This document shows positions 1 through 10,292 of a stretch of DNA of 64,000 nucleotides, piece by piece (the first letter of the stretch is position 1; each line of letters starts with the position of its first letter). Origin of the DNA: JACMLD01 sp963705285. GTDB lineage: Bacteria; Bacteroidota; Bacteroidia; Chitinophagales; Chitinophagaceae. Where the stretch lies: positions 3,410,001-3,474,000 of the forward strand of contig OY970066.1 of assembly GCA_963705285.1 (NCBI GenBank). Reading direction: 5' to 3'. The translations under genes were made by a program, and so were the position numbers. The notes below the pieces were generated by a model. That model did no database searches. It was not told the DNA's origin and was given only the letters and a program-made list of their open reading frames with translations.

Positions 1-141
1 GTTACAATCCGCCAGTCAGATGGCTACCATAAAAGTTCAAATAGTGGCCACTGCTTTGAAATGCATAATAATTAATTGTCATTTGCCTGACAAAGTTTGC
101 TGTGGATGATGCCTAGTTTTGATTTTTATAAATTAAGCAGT

Positions 142-585
142 ATGAAAAAAGTATTCTTTGTTATCGGTTTTTTAGTTGTTGGGTCAATAAACGTATTTGC
201 GCAGAAATCGTCGGTCTTTAATCCTTCAGATGGCGCCATTCATGGATATGACCCGGTATCCTATTTTACAGAAAGTAAACCGGTGAAGGGAGATAAGCAG
301 TATTCATTTGCATGGAATGGCGCTACCTGGTATTTTGCCAGTCAGCAAAACCTGGATGCATTTAAAACCAATCCGGAAAAGTTTGCACCTCAGTATGGGG
401 GTTACTGCGCATACGGACTGGCTGATGGACACAAAGCACCCACAGATCCGCAGGCATGGCTGGTTGCAGATGGAAAACTTTACCTGAACTATAATAAAGA
501 GGTGCAGTTAATGTGGAAGAAAAAGCAAGAGGAGTATATTCAGAAAGCCAATAAAAACTGGCCGACTTTGAAAGACAAAGAATAG
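142..585 (+). CDS. YHS domain-containing secreted protein
   Basis: The product is a 147-residue protein with a signal peptide (about residues 1-21, hydrophobic core VIGFLVVG, cleavage near VFAQ) followed by one YHS-type domain. Visible family features are the YDPVSYF segment near the start and GGYCAYGLADGH in the centre, whose Cys is the usual metal-contact residue in YHS domains. Proteins of this form are found in the periplasm of many Bacteroidota and are thought to bind metal, but no substrate can be named. I chose the ATG at 142 rather than the in-frame ATG at 97 because the signal peptide begins with MKK there. The gene stands alone and converges on the glucosidase gene. Confidence 0.85.
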   Translation: MKKVFFVIGFLVVGSINVFAQKSSVFNPSDGAIHGYDPVSYFTESKPVKGDKQYSFAWNGATWYFASQQNLDAFKTNPEKFAPQYGGYCAYGLADGHKAPTDPQAWLVADGKLYLNYNKEVQLMWKKKQEEYIQKANKNWPTLKDKE

Positions 586-655
586 GTCTTGTAATGAATG
601 GCTTCCTCAAAACTTTTGCTGCGTTGCCATATCTTTTTGGATATGGTTTGTTAGT

Positions 656-3283
656 TTATTTTGTTTGACTGCTTACCCTGTTTATCAATTCTGCAATCAC
701 ACCAGTCCACCCGGTCTGGTGCGTGGCGCCAACACCCCGGGCGGTATCGCCATGAAAATATTCATAGAACAAAACAAGATCCTTAAAATTGGCATCGTGC
801 TGATAAATGGCATCATTCCCGTTTATCTTTCTTTTACCTGCTTGGTCCTGCCTGAAAATGGAGACCAATCTTTCTGCAAGATCATCGGCTACTTCACGCA
901 GGCAAACCCAGTTTTGCGAACCGGTAGGCATTTCCACCAGGACATCTTTTTTATGATACCCGCCCAGCGTTTGCAGTGCATTCACCAATAAATAATTCAT
1001 CGGCATCCACACGGGGCCGCGCCAGTTACTATTTCCACCAAACAGTGAAGTATTGCCTTCTGCCGGTTGGTAATCCAATCCAAAATACTCCCCGCCTATG
1101 GTAACGCCATATCCCTTCTCATGAATTTTAGAAATGGAGCGGATGCCTCCTTCGGATAAAAACTCAGATTCGTTTAATAGTGCCTTCATTAATTTTTCCA
1201 GTCTTGCCTTTGGCACAAGTGATAACAGGATATCATTATGATCATACAGTTCTTCAATTACCAGCGAATGCCCGTTATCCTGTCTGTATTGCTGAAACCA
1301 TTTTAGGCGTTTATGAAAATCCGGCACTTTATCCAGCATATCTTTTTTCAACACCAGGGTGGCAAACAAACTACTCAATCCAACAAGGCTGCGTACTTTC
1401 AATGGTAGGTACCGTCCGTCTGGCATAGCAAGCACGTCATAAAAAAAGCCTTCTTCATCGTCCCAGCTACCGGTCCAGTTTTCCCCGATGCGGTTCAAAG
1501 ATTCTGCGATATAAATAAAATGTTCAAAGAATTTAGTGGTTACGTCTTCATAGGTGCTGTCATACTGCGATATTTCAATGGCCATTTCCAGCATATTCAA
1601 ACAATACATGGCCATCCAGCTGGTTCCATCGGCCTGTTCCAGCATGCCGCCGCCCGGCAGGGCGCTGCTGCGGTCAAATACGCCAATATTATCCAATCCT
1701 AAAAAACCGCCTTCAAAAACATTATTGCCTTTGTGGTCTTTACGATTAACCCACCAGGTAAAATTGATCAGCAGTTTTTGAAAAACCCGTTTTAGAAAAT
1801 CAATGTCAGGTTTTCCTGTTTTCTCCCGGTCGGTTTTAAAAACCTGCAGGCAACTCCATGCATGCACAGGAGGATTTACGTCACCAAACGCCCACTCATA
1901 CGCGGGCAATTGTCCGTTAGGATGCATATACCACTCACGAAGGAACAAGATCAGTTGTTCTTTGGCAAAGGCGGCATCAATCATAGACAACGGTACACAA
2001 TGGAATGCTAGGTCCCAGGCGGCATACCAGGGATACTCCCATTTGTCTGGCATAGAAATAATATCTTCATTATTCAGGGAATGCCACTGATGGTTACGGC
2101 CCTGTTTGCGGCTTTCGGGTGGAGGAAGCTGACCCATGTCTCCATTGAGCCACCTGGGTATATCAATATTGAAATATTGTTTGCTCCACAGCATCCCGGC
2201 AAAAGCCTGCCGCTGTATATTGTATAAGTCGCCGTCGTTGGTTTTTGTAATGCTCGCATAAAAATCGTTGGCCTCCGTTATGCGATTGTCAAACAGCATA
2301 TCGAAAGAATGATTAAATGGGTTATGCGGTATGGCATTTTTAGACAACCGCAGTCTAACACGCACAGAAGAACGCGGAGCGATGCTGAATGCATACATCG
2401 GCGCAAACTTGGTGCCTTCCTTTTTTTCTTCCAGCCACCCGAATTGTTGTGCGGTTACTGCCGTATGAAAAGCATCTTTGACAAAAGGCGTTTTATTGGG
2501 TTGATTGAATACACGCTCCGTATTTGTTTCGTTTTCTGTAAAAAGGGTACGGGCCGGTGTTTCAAAATAGAAGTGATATTTACCAAGCTCCGGATGTTGC
2601 AGATCTGCCGACGCGTAGCTGTTATGTGTTTCATGTATTTTTATTAGCGGATTTTCTTTCAGGAGCCCAACAGACCATAGATTACGGAACCAGATGGTGG
2701 GCAACAACGATAAGTGCGCTGTCTCATTGCCGCGGTTGTGTGCAGTAATGCGGATACTTATATCTTCAACATCGTTCTTTGCATATTCGGTAAAAACATC
2801 AAAATATTTTCCTTCGTTGAACAAGCCTGTATCCAGTAACTCATATTCTGTTTCAAACTTTGACCGGTGGCGGTTGGTGTTTACCAGGTCTGCATAAGGA
2901 AAAGCCGCCTGCGGATATTTGTACAGGTGCTTCATATAAGAATGGGTAGGCGTATTATCTAAGTAGTAATACAATTCTTTAACATCTTCGCCATGGTTGC
3001 CTTCGTTACCTGTCAAACCAAACATGCGTTCTTTAAGTATGGGATCTTTTCCATTCCATAATGTTAGTGCAAAACAAATACGCTGCAAATCATCACTAAT
3101 GCCTGCAATACCATCCTCGCCCCAGCGGTAGGCCCGGCTCCGGGCGTGGTCGTGCGGAAAATAATTCCAGGCGTCGCCATGCTCACTATAATCCTCCCGC
3201 ACCGTGCCCCATTGGCGTTCGCTGAGGTAGGGACCCCATTTTTTCCAACCGTGTTGCGCTAACCGTTGTTGTTCTTCGTTCAT
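656..3283 (-). CDS. GH63-like glucosidase (MGH1-type glycoside hydrolase)
   Basis: This 875-residue protein matches the large bacterial relatives of mannosyl-oligosaccharide glucosidase (GH63, MGH1-like (alpha/alpha)6 barrel). The N-terminal motif RQWGTVREDYS and the segment HDHARSRAYRWGEDG are typical of the family. The barrel region shows YPWYAAWDLAFH near residue 416 and NWRGPVWMP near residue 750, the usual substrate-cleft signatures. No signal peptide is seen, so a cytoplasmic enzyme acting on an alpha-glucoside is likely; the substrate is unknown. It lies 95 bp downstream of a glucose-1-dehydrogenase-like SDR on the same strand, which suggests that released glucose is oxidised by the partner. 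Assignment to the family is firm, exact specificity is not. Confidence 0.85.
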   Translation of the reverse strand: MNEEQQRLAQHGWKKWGPYLSERQWGTVREDYSEHGDAWNYFPHDHARSRAYRWGEDGIAGISDDLQRICFALTLWNGKDPILKERMFGLTGNEGNHGEDVKELYYYLDNTPTHSYMKHLYKYPQAAFPYADLVNTNRHRSKFETEYELLDTGLFNEGKYFDVFTEYAKNDVEDISIRITAHNRGNETAHLSLLPTIWFRNLWSVGLLKENPLIKIHETHNSYASADLQHPELGKYHFYFETPARTLFTENETNTERVFNQPNKTPFVKDAFHTAVTAQQFGWLEEKKEGTKFAPMYAFSIAPRSSVRVRLRLSKNAIPHNPFNHSFDMLFDNRITEANDFYASITKTNDGDLYNIQRQAFAGMLWSKQYFNIDIPRWLNGDMGQLPPPESRKQGRNHQWHSLNNEDIISMPDKWEYPWYAAWDLAFHCVPLSMIDAAFAKEQLILFLREWYMHPNGQLPAYEWAFGDVNPPVHAWSCLQVFKTDREKTGKPDIDFLKRVFQKLLINFTWWVNRKDHKGNNVFEGGFLGLDNIGVFDRSSALPGGGMLEQADGTSWMAMYCLNMLEMAIEISQYDSTYEDVTTKFFEHFIYIAESLNRIGENWTGSWDDEEGFFYDVLAMPDGRYLPLKVRSLVGLSSLFATLVLKKDMLDKVPDFHKRLKWFQQYRQDNGHSLVIEELYDHNDILLSLVPKARLEKLMKALLNESEFLSEGGIRSISKIHEKGYGVTIGGEYFGLDYQPAEGNTSLFGGNSNWRGPVWMPMNYLLVNALQTLGGYHKKDVLVEMPTGSQNWVCLREVADDLAERLVSIFRQDQAGKRKINGNDAIYQHDANFKDLVLFYEYFHGDTARGVGATHQTGWTGVIAELINRVSSQTK

Positions 3284-3378
3284 CAGGTTTTTGTGTTAGG
3301 TGCATTTGCAATAAATTATCAGTCGTTGATGGTTGGCTGCTGATAGCCGGTGCAGAAGTCTGCCAGCTGGTGGTTACA

Positions 3379-4188
3379 TTACCCGTTGTCTTCGAAACCC
3401 GGGTACAATGTCATACCGCCGTCTACAAATAGTGTGGTACCGTTTATGTAGTCTGCATCATCACTGGCCAGAAATACAGCTGCATTACCAATATCCTGCA
3501 CCTGGCCAATGCGTTTTTCGGGAATGAGTTTTAACAGCGCCTGCAAATGTGCTGTCGTATCCCATGCCTCGTGGTTAATGGGCGTTGCTATTGCCCCCGG
3601 TGCAATAGAATTAATGCGGATCTTTTTAGGGGCAAATTCCTGTGCAATGGTTTTCATCATCATCATAACGCCGCCTTTGCTGGCAGCATAGTTGGCATGC
3701 CCTGCCCAGGGAATGACTTCGTGCACACTGCTCATGCAAATGATTTTTCCTGCAGCCTTGCTTCTTTTTTCATCCAATCCTCTCCGCAAAAATTCTTTGA
3801 TGGCTTCCCGCGCACAAAGAAATTGCCCGGTAAGATTAACACCCAGTACAAAATTCCATTGTTCCAGTGTCATCTCAGTAAACCTGGCATCCCTTTGCAA
3901 CCCTGCATTATTAACCAGTATGTCAACGGTGCCGAACTGCGCTATTACATCCGCAAACATCTTTATTACTTCATCCTCTTTACTTACATCGCAAACGCAG
4001 GTTATACCTGATCCGCCTGCCGCAATAATTTCTTCGAGTATTTTATCTGCGGCGTCTTTGCTAGTCGCCACCGGGTAATTGACCACCACGGTTGCACCTG
4101 CGGCCGCAAGTGATTTTGCCACCCCGGCACCAATACCGCTGCTGGCACCAGTAACAATTGCTATCTGCCCCTGTAATTTTTTGTCCAT
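3379..4188 (-). CDS. SDR family oxidoreductase, glucose 1-dehydrogenase-like
   Basis: This is a 269-residue classical short-chain dehydrogenase. The cofactor motif TGASSGIG is at residues 13-20, NNAG at 93-96, the catalytic Ser lies in MSSVHE (about 153-154), and the YAASK pair gives Tyr167 and Lys171. The closing FVDGGMTLYPGF is typical of the glucose 1-dehydrogenase-like subgroup. It is intact and should be a soluble cytoplasmic NAD(P)-dependent alcohol or sugar dehydrogenase. It is the first gene of a two-gene unit with the GH63-like glucosidase, which supports glucose as a plausible substrate, but that is inference from context. Many SDRs of this class act on other polyols or steroids. 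Confidence 0.85.
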   Translation of the reverse strand: MDKKLQGQIAIVTGASSGIGAGVAKSLAAAGATVVVNYPVATSKDAADKILEEIIAAGGSGITCVCDVSKEDEVIKMFADVIAQFGTVDILVNNAGLQRDARFTEMTLEQWNFVLGVNLTGQFLCAREAIKEFLRRGLDEKRSKAAGKIICMSSVHEVIPWAGHANYAASKGGVMMMMKTIAQEFAPKKIRINSIAPGAIATPINHEAWDTTAHLQALLKLIPEKRIGQVQDIGNAAVFLASDDADYINGTTLFVDGGMTLYPGFEDNG

Positions 4189-4475
4189 TTTGATTGCGTT
4201 TAATAAAATGTTGTGTTATGTAAATAACGATGCATATCCTTAAATTACTACAAGCGTTACTGAATCAATTTTATTTTTTCAGCATGTGGTTTTGCATTAT
4301 TCAATGGCGCTACAACATGTTAATGATAGGTGACGCAAAAAACGTGCGTATGTACTATGGTCGGCGCATGCATAAATACAGCGCCGTCCGGGTTATACAA
4401 TTAACCAAAAACTCATTGCTATAAAACATCCGTTTGAATAGTAACAAAACTACGAAGGCGATAAAAAATCAATTG
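4189..4475. other. Intergenic region upstream of the SDR gene
   Basis: No convincing gene or RNA is seen. It should carry the promoter of the SDR-glucosidase unit, but I could not find a clear TAnnTTTG box on the minus strand. Confidence 0.4.
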
Positions 4476-4748
4476 TCAGTAGCCTGACACAGGGGCATCT
4501 TTAACAATACATCCCACACAATGGGGCCATTTAATTTCAACACGTTTACGGTTGTAAAACACGATACTCTTTCCTGGAGCATTTGGCTGAAATCGGTTAT
4601 GTAAAGCAAAAACAATGGTATCTGCTACATTGCTTCGGCCCATGCGTGTGAATGTATCATTCCCTGCAAGACGCAGGTCGCCAAAAGCATTAGCCGCTAT
4701 AATCATTATTTTTGTTAGTTTATTGCCCGGATCACTACGCGCTGGCAA
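4476..4748 (-). CDS. Possible small hypothetical protein (90 aa)
   Basis: An open frame of 90 codons lies between the SDR and the first beta-helix gene. The product has no signal peptide and no domain I recognise. It contains a CVGC cysteine pair near its C-terminus. There is no competing gene on the other strand. A later start at the Met in the KIMIIAAN segment is possible. Amino-acid composition is not obviously non-coding, but there is no positive evidence of function, so it is listed only as a candidate. Confidence 0.3.
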   Translation of the reverse strand: MPARSDPGNKLTKIMIIAANAFGDLRLAGNDTFTRMGRSNVADTIVFALHNRFQPNAPGKSIVFYNRKRVEIKWPHCVGCIVKDAPVSGY

Positions 4749-4825
4749 GTTGGTCTTGCATACCCCATGGCGCTGTCATTACAATTCAACCCTTGGCCTA
4801 TGCGCAGCTAATTCTGATGACTGGT

Positions 4826-7342
4826 TTAATTTTTTATCAATTTCAAAAAGCTAACGCGGTTGTTTTCTTCTATTCGTAAAACGTACAAGCCCGGTGCGGT
4901 GCCGGCGGGTACAGTTATTGCCACCACGTTAGTCCCACTTTGCAATACAAGTTTTTTAGACAAAACGGATCGTCCATTACCATCCAGCAATGCAAGTGTT
5001 GCATGGCCACCTGTCTGCGATGGAATTTCCACGTTTATTATATTACTGAACGGGTTGGGTGAAACGCTGATGGTGCTGCTGCTTTGGCCGCGTAATGCAA
5101 TCACGGAAGAAAATGTATAACTGCCATTGATGTCTATCATTTGCAAACGGTAATAGTTAAGTGCTGACGTAAAATGGTTATCGGTAAATGTATAATTTCG
5201 GGGTAAAGAACTATTGCCGGCGGCGGGTATAGTTGCTATCGTTACAAACTTTATTCCGTCGGTACTTCGTTTCACCATGAAGGACGCGGTGTTCATTTCA
5301 GATAGCGTCATCCATGATAAGATATTATCGCCTGAATGATGCACGCCGGTAAACGAACCCAGGTGTAATGGCAGGGCTACAAGACCGGTATGAATAAAAA
5401 ATCCGCTAAACCCAGTTACAGTAAATGTTATCTCCCAACGGTTATACGTGGTGTTCCATATAATATTTGAATTGGTGGGGTCAATAAGCGTGCTGGAACC
5501 AGAGTAGGAGCCGGGTGTAAAGAGCGTGCTTGTACCGTGGTATTGGGTAATTCTTAAGTTGGCGCGTCCAGCCATATCACCGGAGTTCATGGGTAAGTGC
5601 GGAAAGGTGCCACGGCCAACGTTAAAAGCGTCAAAGTCGGCCTGGGTACAATACAACGTAATAGTGGCAGTAGCATTTGCGGCATTGGTAGCGGGTTCAA
5701 TATCAACATGCCGCGGCATATAGGGTATTCCACTGTGGATTTGAACAGAAGGCTCAACATGCATGGTGGCAACCACTTTTCCATTGATCATGGATGCACC
5801 ACTGGGTTGAATACTGGCGATTAAACCACAATTGCCATTGTCATCCAGCAGTATATTGTTGCCGGCATATACATACCGCGTGGCCGTCTCATTCGAATTT
5901 GCCAACTGGCTAACCTGGGGAACAGATTGAAATTCATATGCACCCATATCACGCTGCGAATTGAATGCCCGCGGTAATCCGGCTGCATCTGCAGTAGTAG
6001 TGTCTGCAATATTATCGCCCTGATTGATGCCGGGAGAACAATCCACCAAATTATATCCGTCATCAGCCGTACCAAAAATACCGTCGGCACCCAATGGTGA
6101 TGCGGGATTCAAAAATTTTGGTGCAACATTTAGGTTGCCAGAACCGGAAGAAAATTCAAAAGCATCAGAGCTAGTCAGCGGAAAACCAAAATTGGAAAAG
6201 GAAATGTTTAACCTGAAGGGCTCAGTTCCGGTAGCAATAACCTGCGTTCCCAGTACACAATTTTTTATTGATAAATAGGAAGGGAAGGTAGAGGAGCTTA
6301 AAGACTCATTAAGTCGAATAGAAAAGGAGGTCTGATCTTGAAAAGTACACCCTGAAAGAGAAGTATGTATAAGAGGGTAGGTAGTAATGCCGTGAAAACC
6401 GTTAAAATTATCAGTGTTGACACCCGAGCTACCACCAATAAACACCGATTTTTCTGCAATGAGGAATGAAGAATCAGCTATTATTCCGTAAGCGGGCTCA
6501 TTCTGTATGATTTCACAATCAGGAAGTCTTGCAACAAAACCACAATTGTTGAGATAAAGAATTTTTACCGTAGCTCGTAATGTATCGTTCTCGGTAGCAT
6601 TACGTACAACATTGTAAATTTCATGTTTACAGCTGTCCGAAAAAAGCGAGTGTTCTATTCTAACATTTTGATCAATCGATCCATTAAAAAAGGTGGAAAA
6701 GCCTTTGTTATCACTAAAATTACAATAAGAATAGTTGACTTTTCCGCCGCCGAGATTGGACACTGCGGATATGCGTAATCCGGTATTATACCGGAAAGTA
6801 CAGTTTTTCACGGTTGGATTGCTTGTTGTACCTGCATCAGCTCTATTAGTGATGCCTCCCGCTACACTATCAATAGGAGACATTCCGAACTGAATAACAA
6901 AGCCATCCACGAGTGTTCCGGACATCACATTTAAAAACTTGACAACCGTATAACTGTCGCCGTCATTATCGCCATCCAGATCACCAGAAAGTATAGTTGG
7001 GTATTTTTTTGGGTCTCTTGCAGCAAAACCCGGATTGCCAACAGCGGGGTAGCCGCCATATACCGTTACCAAAGAAGGGATATTAAAACTGGCGGTTGCA
7101 TTCAGTGTACTGCTTGGCGTATAGGTGCCCTGCGATACGTTGATTACATCACCTGGCCCCGCAATGGCAAGTGCGTGCCTGAGTGTTTTAAATGAAAAAG
7201 CCCAGGAAATTCCAGGGTTTGCATCATTGCCGCTTGAGCGAACGAAATAGACTGTCGCATTGCCTGTGCTGTTGAAGCCAAGACTGAGCCCTATAAACAA
7301 AAGGATTGAAAATGCCTTAGGACGGGTTAACGTTGTTTTCAT
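4826..7342 (-). CDS. T9SS-secreted right-handed beta-helix protein, copy 1
   Basis: This 838-residue surface or secreted protein begins with a signal peptide (about residues 1-29, ending near NATVYFV). Next comes a pectate-lyase-like beta-helix of the DUF1565/choice-of-anchor-Q type: the entry motif is ISWAFSFKTLRHALA and the closing motif is CSPGINQGDN with MGAYEF. A linker beta-sandwich domain follows, and a T9SS type A sorting domain ends the protein (SVSPNPFSN, then GLYVLRIEENN and a basic tail). It is probably exported by the type IX system and attached to or released from the cell surface. No catalytic residues can be assigned. It is a tandem paralogue of the next gene, and the C-terminal coding DNA of the two is almost identical. 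Confidence 0.85.
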   Translation of the reverse strand: MKTTLTRPKAFSILLFIGLSLGFNSTGNATVYFVRSSGNDANPGISWAFSFKTLRHALAIAGPGDVINVSQGTYTPSSTLNATASFNIPSLVTVYGGYPAVGNPGFAARDPKKYPTILSGDLDGDNDGDSYTVVKFLNVMSGTLVDGFVIQFGMSPIDSVAGGITNRADAGTTSNPTVKNCTFRYNTGLRISAVSNLGGGKVNYSYCNFSDNKGFSTFFNGSIDQNVRIEHSLFSDSCKHEIYNVVRNATENDTLRATVKILYLNNCGFVARLPDCEIIQNEPAYGIIADSSFLIAEKSVFIGGSSGVNTDNFNGFHGITTYPLIHTSLSGCTFQDQTSFSIRLNESLSSSTFPSYLSIKNCVLGTQVIATGTEPFRLNISFSNFGFPLTSSDAFEFSSGSGNLNVAPKFLNPASPLGADGIFGTADDGYNLVDCSPGINQGDNIADTTTADAAGLPRAFNSQRDMGAYEFQSVPQVSQLANSNETATRYVYAGNNILLDDNGNCGLIASIQPSGASMINGKVVATMHVEPSVQIHSGIPYMPRHVDIEPATNAANATATITLYCTQADFDAFNVGRGTFPHLPMNSGDMAGRANLRITQYHGTSTLFTPGSYSGSSTLIDPTNSNIIWNTTYNRWEITFTVTGFSGFFIHTGLVALPLHLGSFTGVHHSGDNILSWMTLSEMNTASFMVKRSTDGIKFVTIATIPAAGNSSLPRNYTFTDNHFTSALNYYRLQMIDINGSYTFSSVIALRGQSSSTISVSPNPFSNIINVEIPSQTGGHATLALLDGNGRSVLSKKLVLQSGTNVVAITVPAGTAPGLYVLRIEENNRVSFLKLIKN

Positions 7343-7484
7343 AGAATATTAGTGTGACACGGATGTAAATACTACAAGCTGCATTAAAAACACATAAAGT
7401 TATTTTAACGAGTCAATACGGTGTTAGATGAAAACCGAATTCATTGTCGTCAAAAATCGAAATGTCATTATCGTGATTGCCGGA

Positions 7485-9980
7485 CTACATTTTTATCAGT
7501 TTCAAAAAGCTGACGTGATTGTTTTCTTCTATTCGTAAAACGTACAAGCCTGGTGCGGTGCCGGCGGGTACTGGTATTGCCACCACATTGGTTCCACTTT
7601 GCAATACAAGTTTTTTAGACAAAACGGATCGTCCATTACCATCCAGCAATGCAAGTGTTGAATGGCCACCTGTTTGAGATGGAATTTCCACGTTTATTAT
7701 ATTACTGAACGGGTTGGGTGAAACGCTGATGGTGCTGCTGCTTTGGCCGCGTAATGCAATCACGGAAGAAAATGTATAACTGCCATTGATGTCTATCATT
7801 TGCAAACGGTAATAGTTGAGTGCTGACGTAAAATGGTTATCGGTAAATGTATAATTTCGTGGTAAAGAACTATTGCCGGCGGCGGGTATAGTTGCTATCG
7901 TTACAAACTTTATTCCGTCGGTACTTCGTTGCACCATGAAGGACGCGGTGTTCATTTCAGATAGCGTCATCCATGATAAGATATTATCGCCTGAATGATG
8001 CACGCCGGTAAACGAACCCAGGTGTAATGGCAGGGCTACAAGACCGGTATGAATAAAAAATCCGCTAAACCCAGTTACATTAAATCTTATTTCCCAGCGG
8101 TTGGAGGTGCTGTTCCAGGAAACATTTGTATTACCTGGATCAATGAGCTCAGTTGGCCCACTGTACGAGCCCGGCACAAACAGCGTGCTGGTTCCATGGC
8201 ATTGTGAAATTCTCAAATTCGCCTTTCCGGCTGCATCGCCAGGGCTCATGGGTAAATGCGGAAAGCTGCCACGCACAGCATTGAAAGCGTTAAACTCAGC
8301 CTGCGTGCAATAAATTGTTACAGTTGCCGTAGCCCTTGCGGCATTGGTTGCGGGTTCAATATCAACATGCCGCTGCAAATAAGGTATGCCATTATGCACC
8401 TGCACTGTAGGATCAATATGCACCTTTGCCGCTACCTTACCATTTATTGCAGCACCACCAGTGGGCAAGATGCTGGCTATTAACCCGCAATTACTGCTGT
8501 CGTCAAGCAATACATTATTGCCTGCATATACATAACGGGTGGCTACATCATTTGCTCTAGCTAACTGGCTGACTTGGGGAACGGATTGAAATTCATATGC
8601 CCCCATATCACGCTGCGAATTGTATACCCTTGGTAGACCGGCCGCATCCAAAGCGTTAGTATCTGCATTGTTAGTGCCCTGGTTGATGCCCGGAGAACAA
8701 TCCACCAAATTATATCCGTCATCAGCCGTTCCAAAAATACCATCAGAACCTAATGGCGATGCCGGATTTAAAAATGCCGGTGCAATATTCAGGTTGCCAG
8801 GACCACTGGCTAAGTGCTCGTCAGTGTAGCCATTAAACCGACTGCCAAAATTGCTGTAGGATATATAAAAATCTTCATAAAATGGCGTTAATAACAGCGG
8901 CGCATCTATGGTGCAATTCTTCATGGAAGTATGTGAAGCGGCGTGCAGGGGCTCGTAAAATGTACCGACAGCGTTTCTGGTTTGCTGAGCGAAGGTGCAA
9001 CCGGTAAGAAAAATCCGGTTATCTCTTTGTTGTTTGTCCAGAAAATTATCCATATACACCCCCCATACGCCACCAATAAAAACTGATTGCTCAATGATGG
9101 TATTAATAGTATCCGAGTAATTATTAAAGGCATATATTATTGCCACTGCTTTGGATGCGGCAATAAAAAGGCTATTACCTATAAATAACCGCTTTTTCAA
9201 AGGCACTTTGGGATCAGCCAGGTTGCTGGAACCGTTAATTTCAAAACGTGCATCATTATTCATGAAAACACAATGGTCAATGGCAACATTTTGATCTGGT
9301 GAGGCATTACTAAAAGTTATATCACCGCTGTTATTGTGGAAATGGCAATAAGAATATGTGGTAGACACACTGCCAACGTTGGTCACTGTTGATCCGTTAA
9401 TGTTACCATAAGACAAATGATACCTGAAAGTACAATTGCGCACAACAGGGCTGCTGGTATTAAAATCATCGGCGTGATTGGTTATCCCCCCGCCGTAACC
9501 ATCCACGGTCGCATTCCCCTGTTCAATGATAACTCCGTCCAGAATAGTTCCGGGTGCTACATTATTAAATTGCACAACGGAGTTACTATTGCCTGGTTTT
9601 AACCCATCGCCATTTAAATCGCCGGAAAGTATGGTTGGATACTTTTTGAAATCCCTGTCTGCAAACAACGGATTACCGGCAGGCGCATAACCGCCATATA
9701 CAATCACCTGCGAAGGGATAGTAAAACTTGCTGATACATCAAGTGTACTGGTTGGTAAATAGGTACCCTGTGCTACATTAATCACATCGCCCGGCCCTGC
9801 AATGGCCAGCGCGCGCGTGAGCGTTTTAAATGACAAAGCCCAGGAGAATCCAGGGTTTAGATCGCTACCGCTTAAGCGAACAAAATAGACTGTAGCATTA
9901 GCTGTGCTGTTGAGGCCAAGAGCTAGCACTAAAAAGCAAAGAATTGAATATGCGAAAGGTCGAAGTATTTTTGTTTTCAT
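7485..9980 (-). CDS. T9SS-secreted right-handed beta-helix protein, copy 2
   Basis: This is an 831-residue paralogue of the preceding gene with the same order: signal peptide, beta-helix opening with SWALSFKTLTRALAIAGPG, choice-of-anchor-Q closing motif (CSPGINQGTN, MGAYEF), a sandwich domain and a T9SS type A sorting domain (SVSPNPFSN). The open frame extends upstream to 10133. I place the start at 9980 because MKTKILRPF begins the signal peptide and aligns with MKTTLTRPK of copy 1. The beta-helix part has diverged strongly while the last roughly 600 bp has not. The likely role is a surface protein, ligand unknown. A candidate promoter lies just upstream. Confidence 0.85.
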   Translation of the reverse strand: MKTKILRPFAYSILCFLVLALGLNSTANATVYFVRLSGSDLNPGFSWALSFKTLTRALAIAGPGDVINVAQGTYLPTSTLDVSASFTIPSQVIVYGGYAPAGNPLFADRDFKKYPTILSGDLNGDGLKPGNSNSVVQFNNVAPGTILDGVIIEQGNATVDGYGGGITNHADDFNTSSPVVRNCTFRYHLSYGNINGSTVTNVGSVSTTYSYCHFHNNSGDITFSNASPDQNVAIDHCVFMNNDARFEINGSSNLADPKVPLKKRLFIGNSLFIAASKAVAIIYAFNNYSDTINTIIEQSVFIGGVWGVYMDNFLDKQQRDNRIFLTGCTFAQQTRNAVGTFYEPLHAASHTSMKNCTIDAPLLLTPFYEDFYISYSNFGSRFNGYTDEHLASGPGNLNIAPAFLNPASPLGSDGIFGTADDGYNLVDCSPGINQGTNNADTNALDAAGLPRVYNSQRDMGAYEFQSVPQVSQLARANDVATRYVYAGNNVLLDDSSNCGLIASILPTGGAAINGKVAAKVHIDPTVQVHNGIPYLQRHVDIEPATNAARATATVTIYCTQAEFNAFNAVRGSFPHLPMSPGDAAGKANLRISQCHGTSTLFVPGSYSGPTELIDPGNTNVSWNSTSNRWEIRFNVTGFSGFFIHTGLVALPLHLGSFTGVHHSGDNILSWMTLSEMNTASFMVQRSTDGIKFVTIATIPAAGNSSLPRNYTFTDNHFTSALNYYRLQMIDINGSYTFSSVIALRGQSSSTISVSPNPFSNIINVEIPSQTGGHSTLALLDGNGRSVLSKKLVLQSGTNVVAIPVPAGTAPGLYVLRIEENNHVSFLKLIKM

Positions 9981-10005
9981 ATGAAATTGTGTATGTATGG
10001 AGATG

Positions 10006-10034
10006 CAAATACATGAGTGAGCGTTAAAAACAAA
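10006..10034 (-). promoter_or_regulatory. Candidate Bacteroidota-type promoter of beta-helix copy 2
   Basis: On the minus strand a TTTG (10031-10034) is followed after 17 bp by TGTATTTG (10006-10013), one base off the TAnnTTTG box. Transcription would start about 20 bp before the ATG at 9980. The equivalent region of copy 1 is similar but weaker. Confidence 0.4.
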
Positions 10035-10292
10035 TAAAGATATTTTGATGAGAGAAGAAGGTGCTCGATGAAAATCGAATTGCTTGTAGTAAAAATTCGA
10101 AATTTTGCAACCCGCCACTAAGGGGCTTTTCAAACCGATTCTGATAGTCCTGGAGTATTTCCATACCGATCTGGTAGAAGGCGGACCTATTTATTTGTCA
10201 TAACATATAATGCTCGGCTTAATCGCTTAACTTGTATATGCAAGCTTCTGCACATGCCACACCACCATGTTTCTCCACAATAAAATTTTTAT

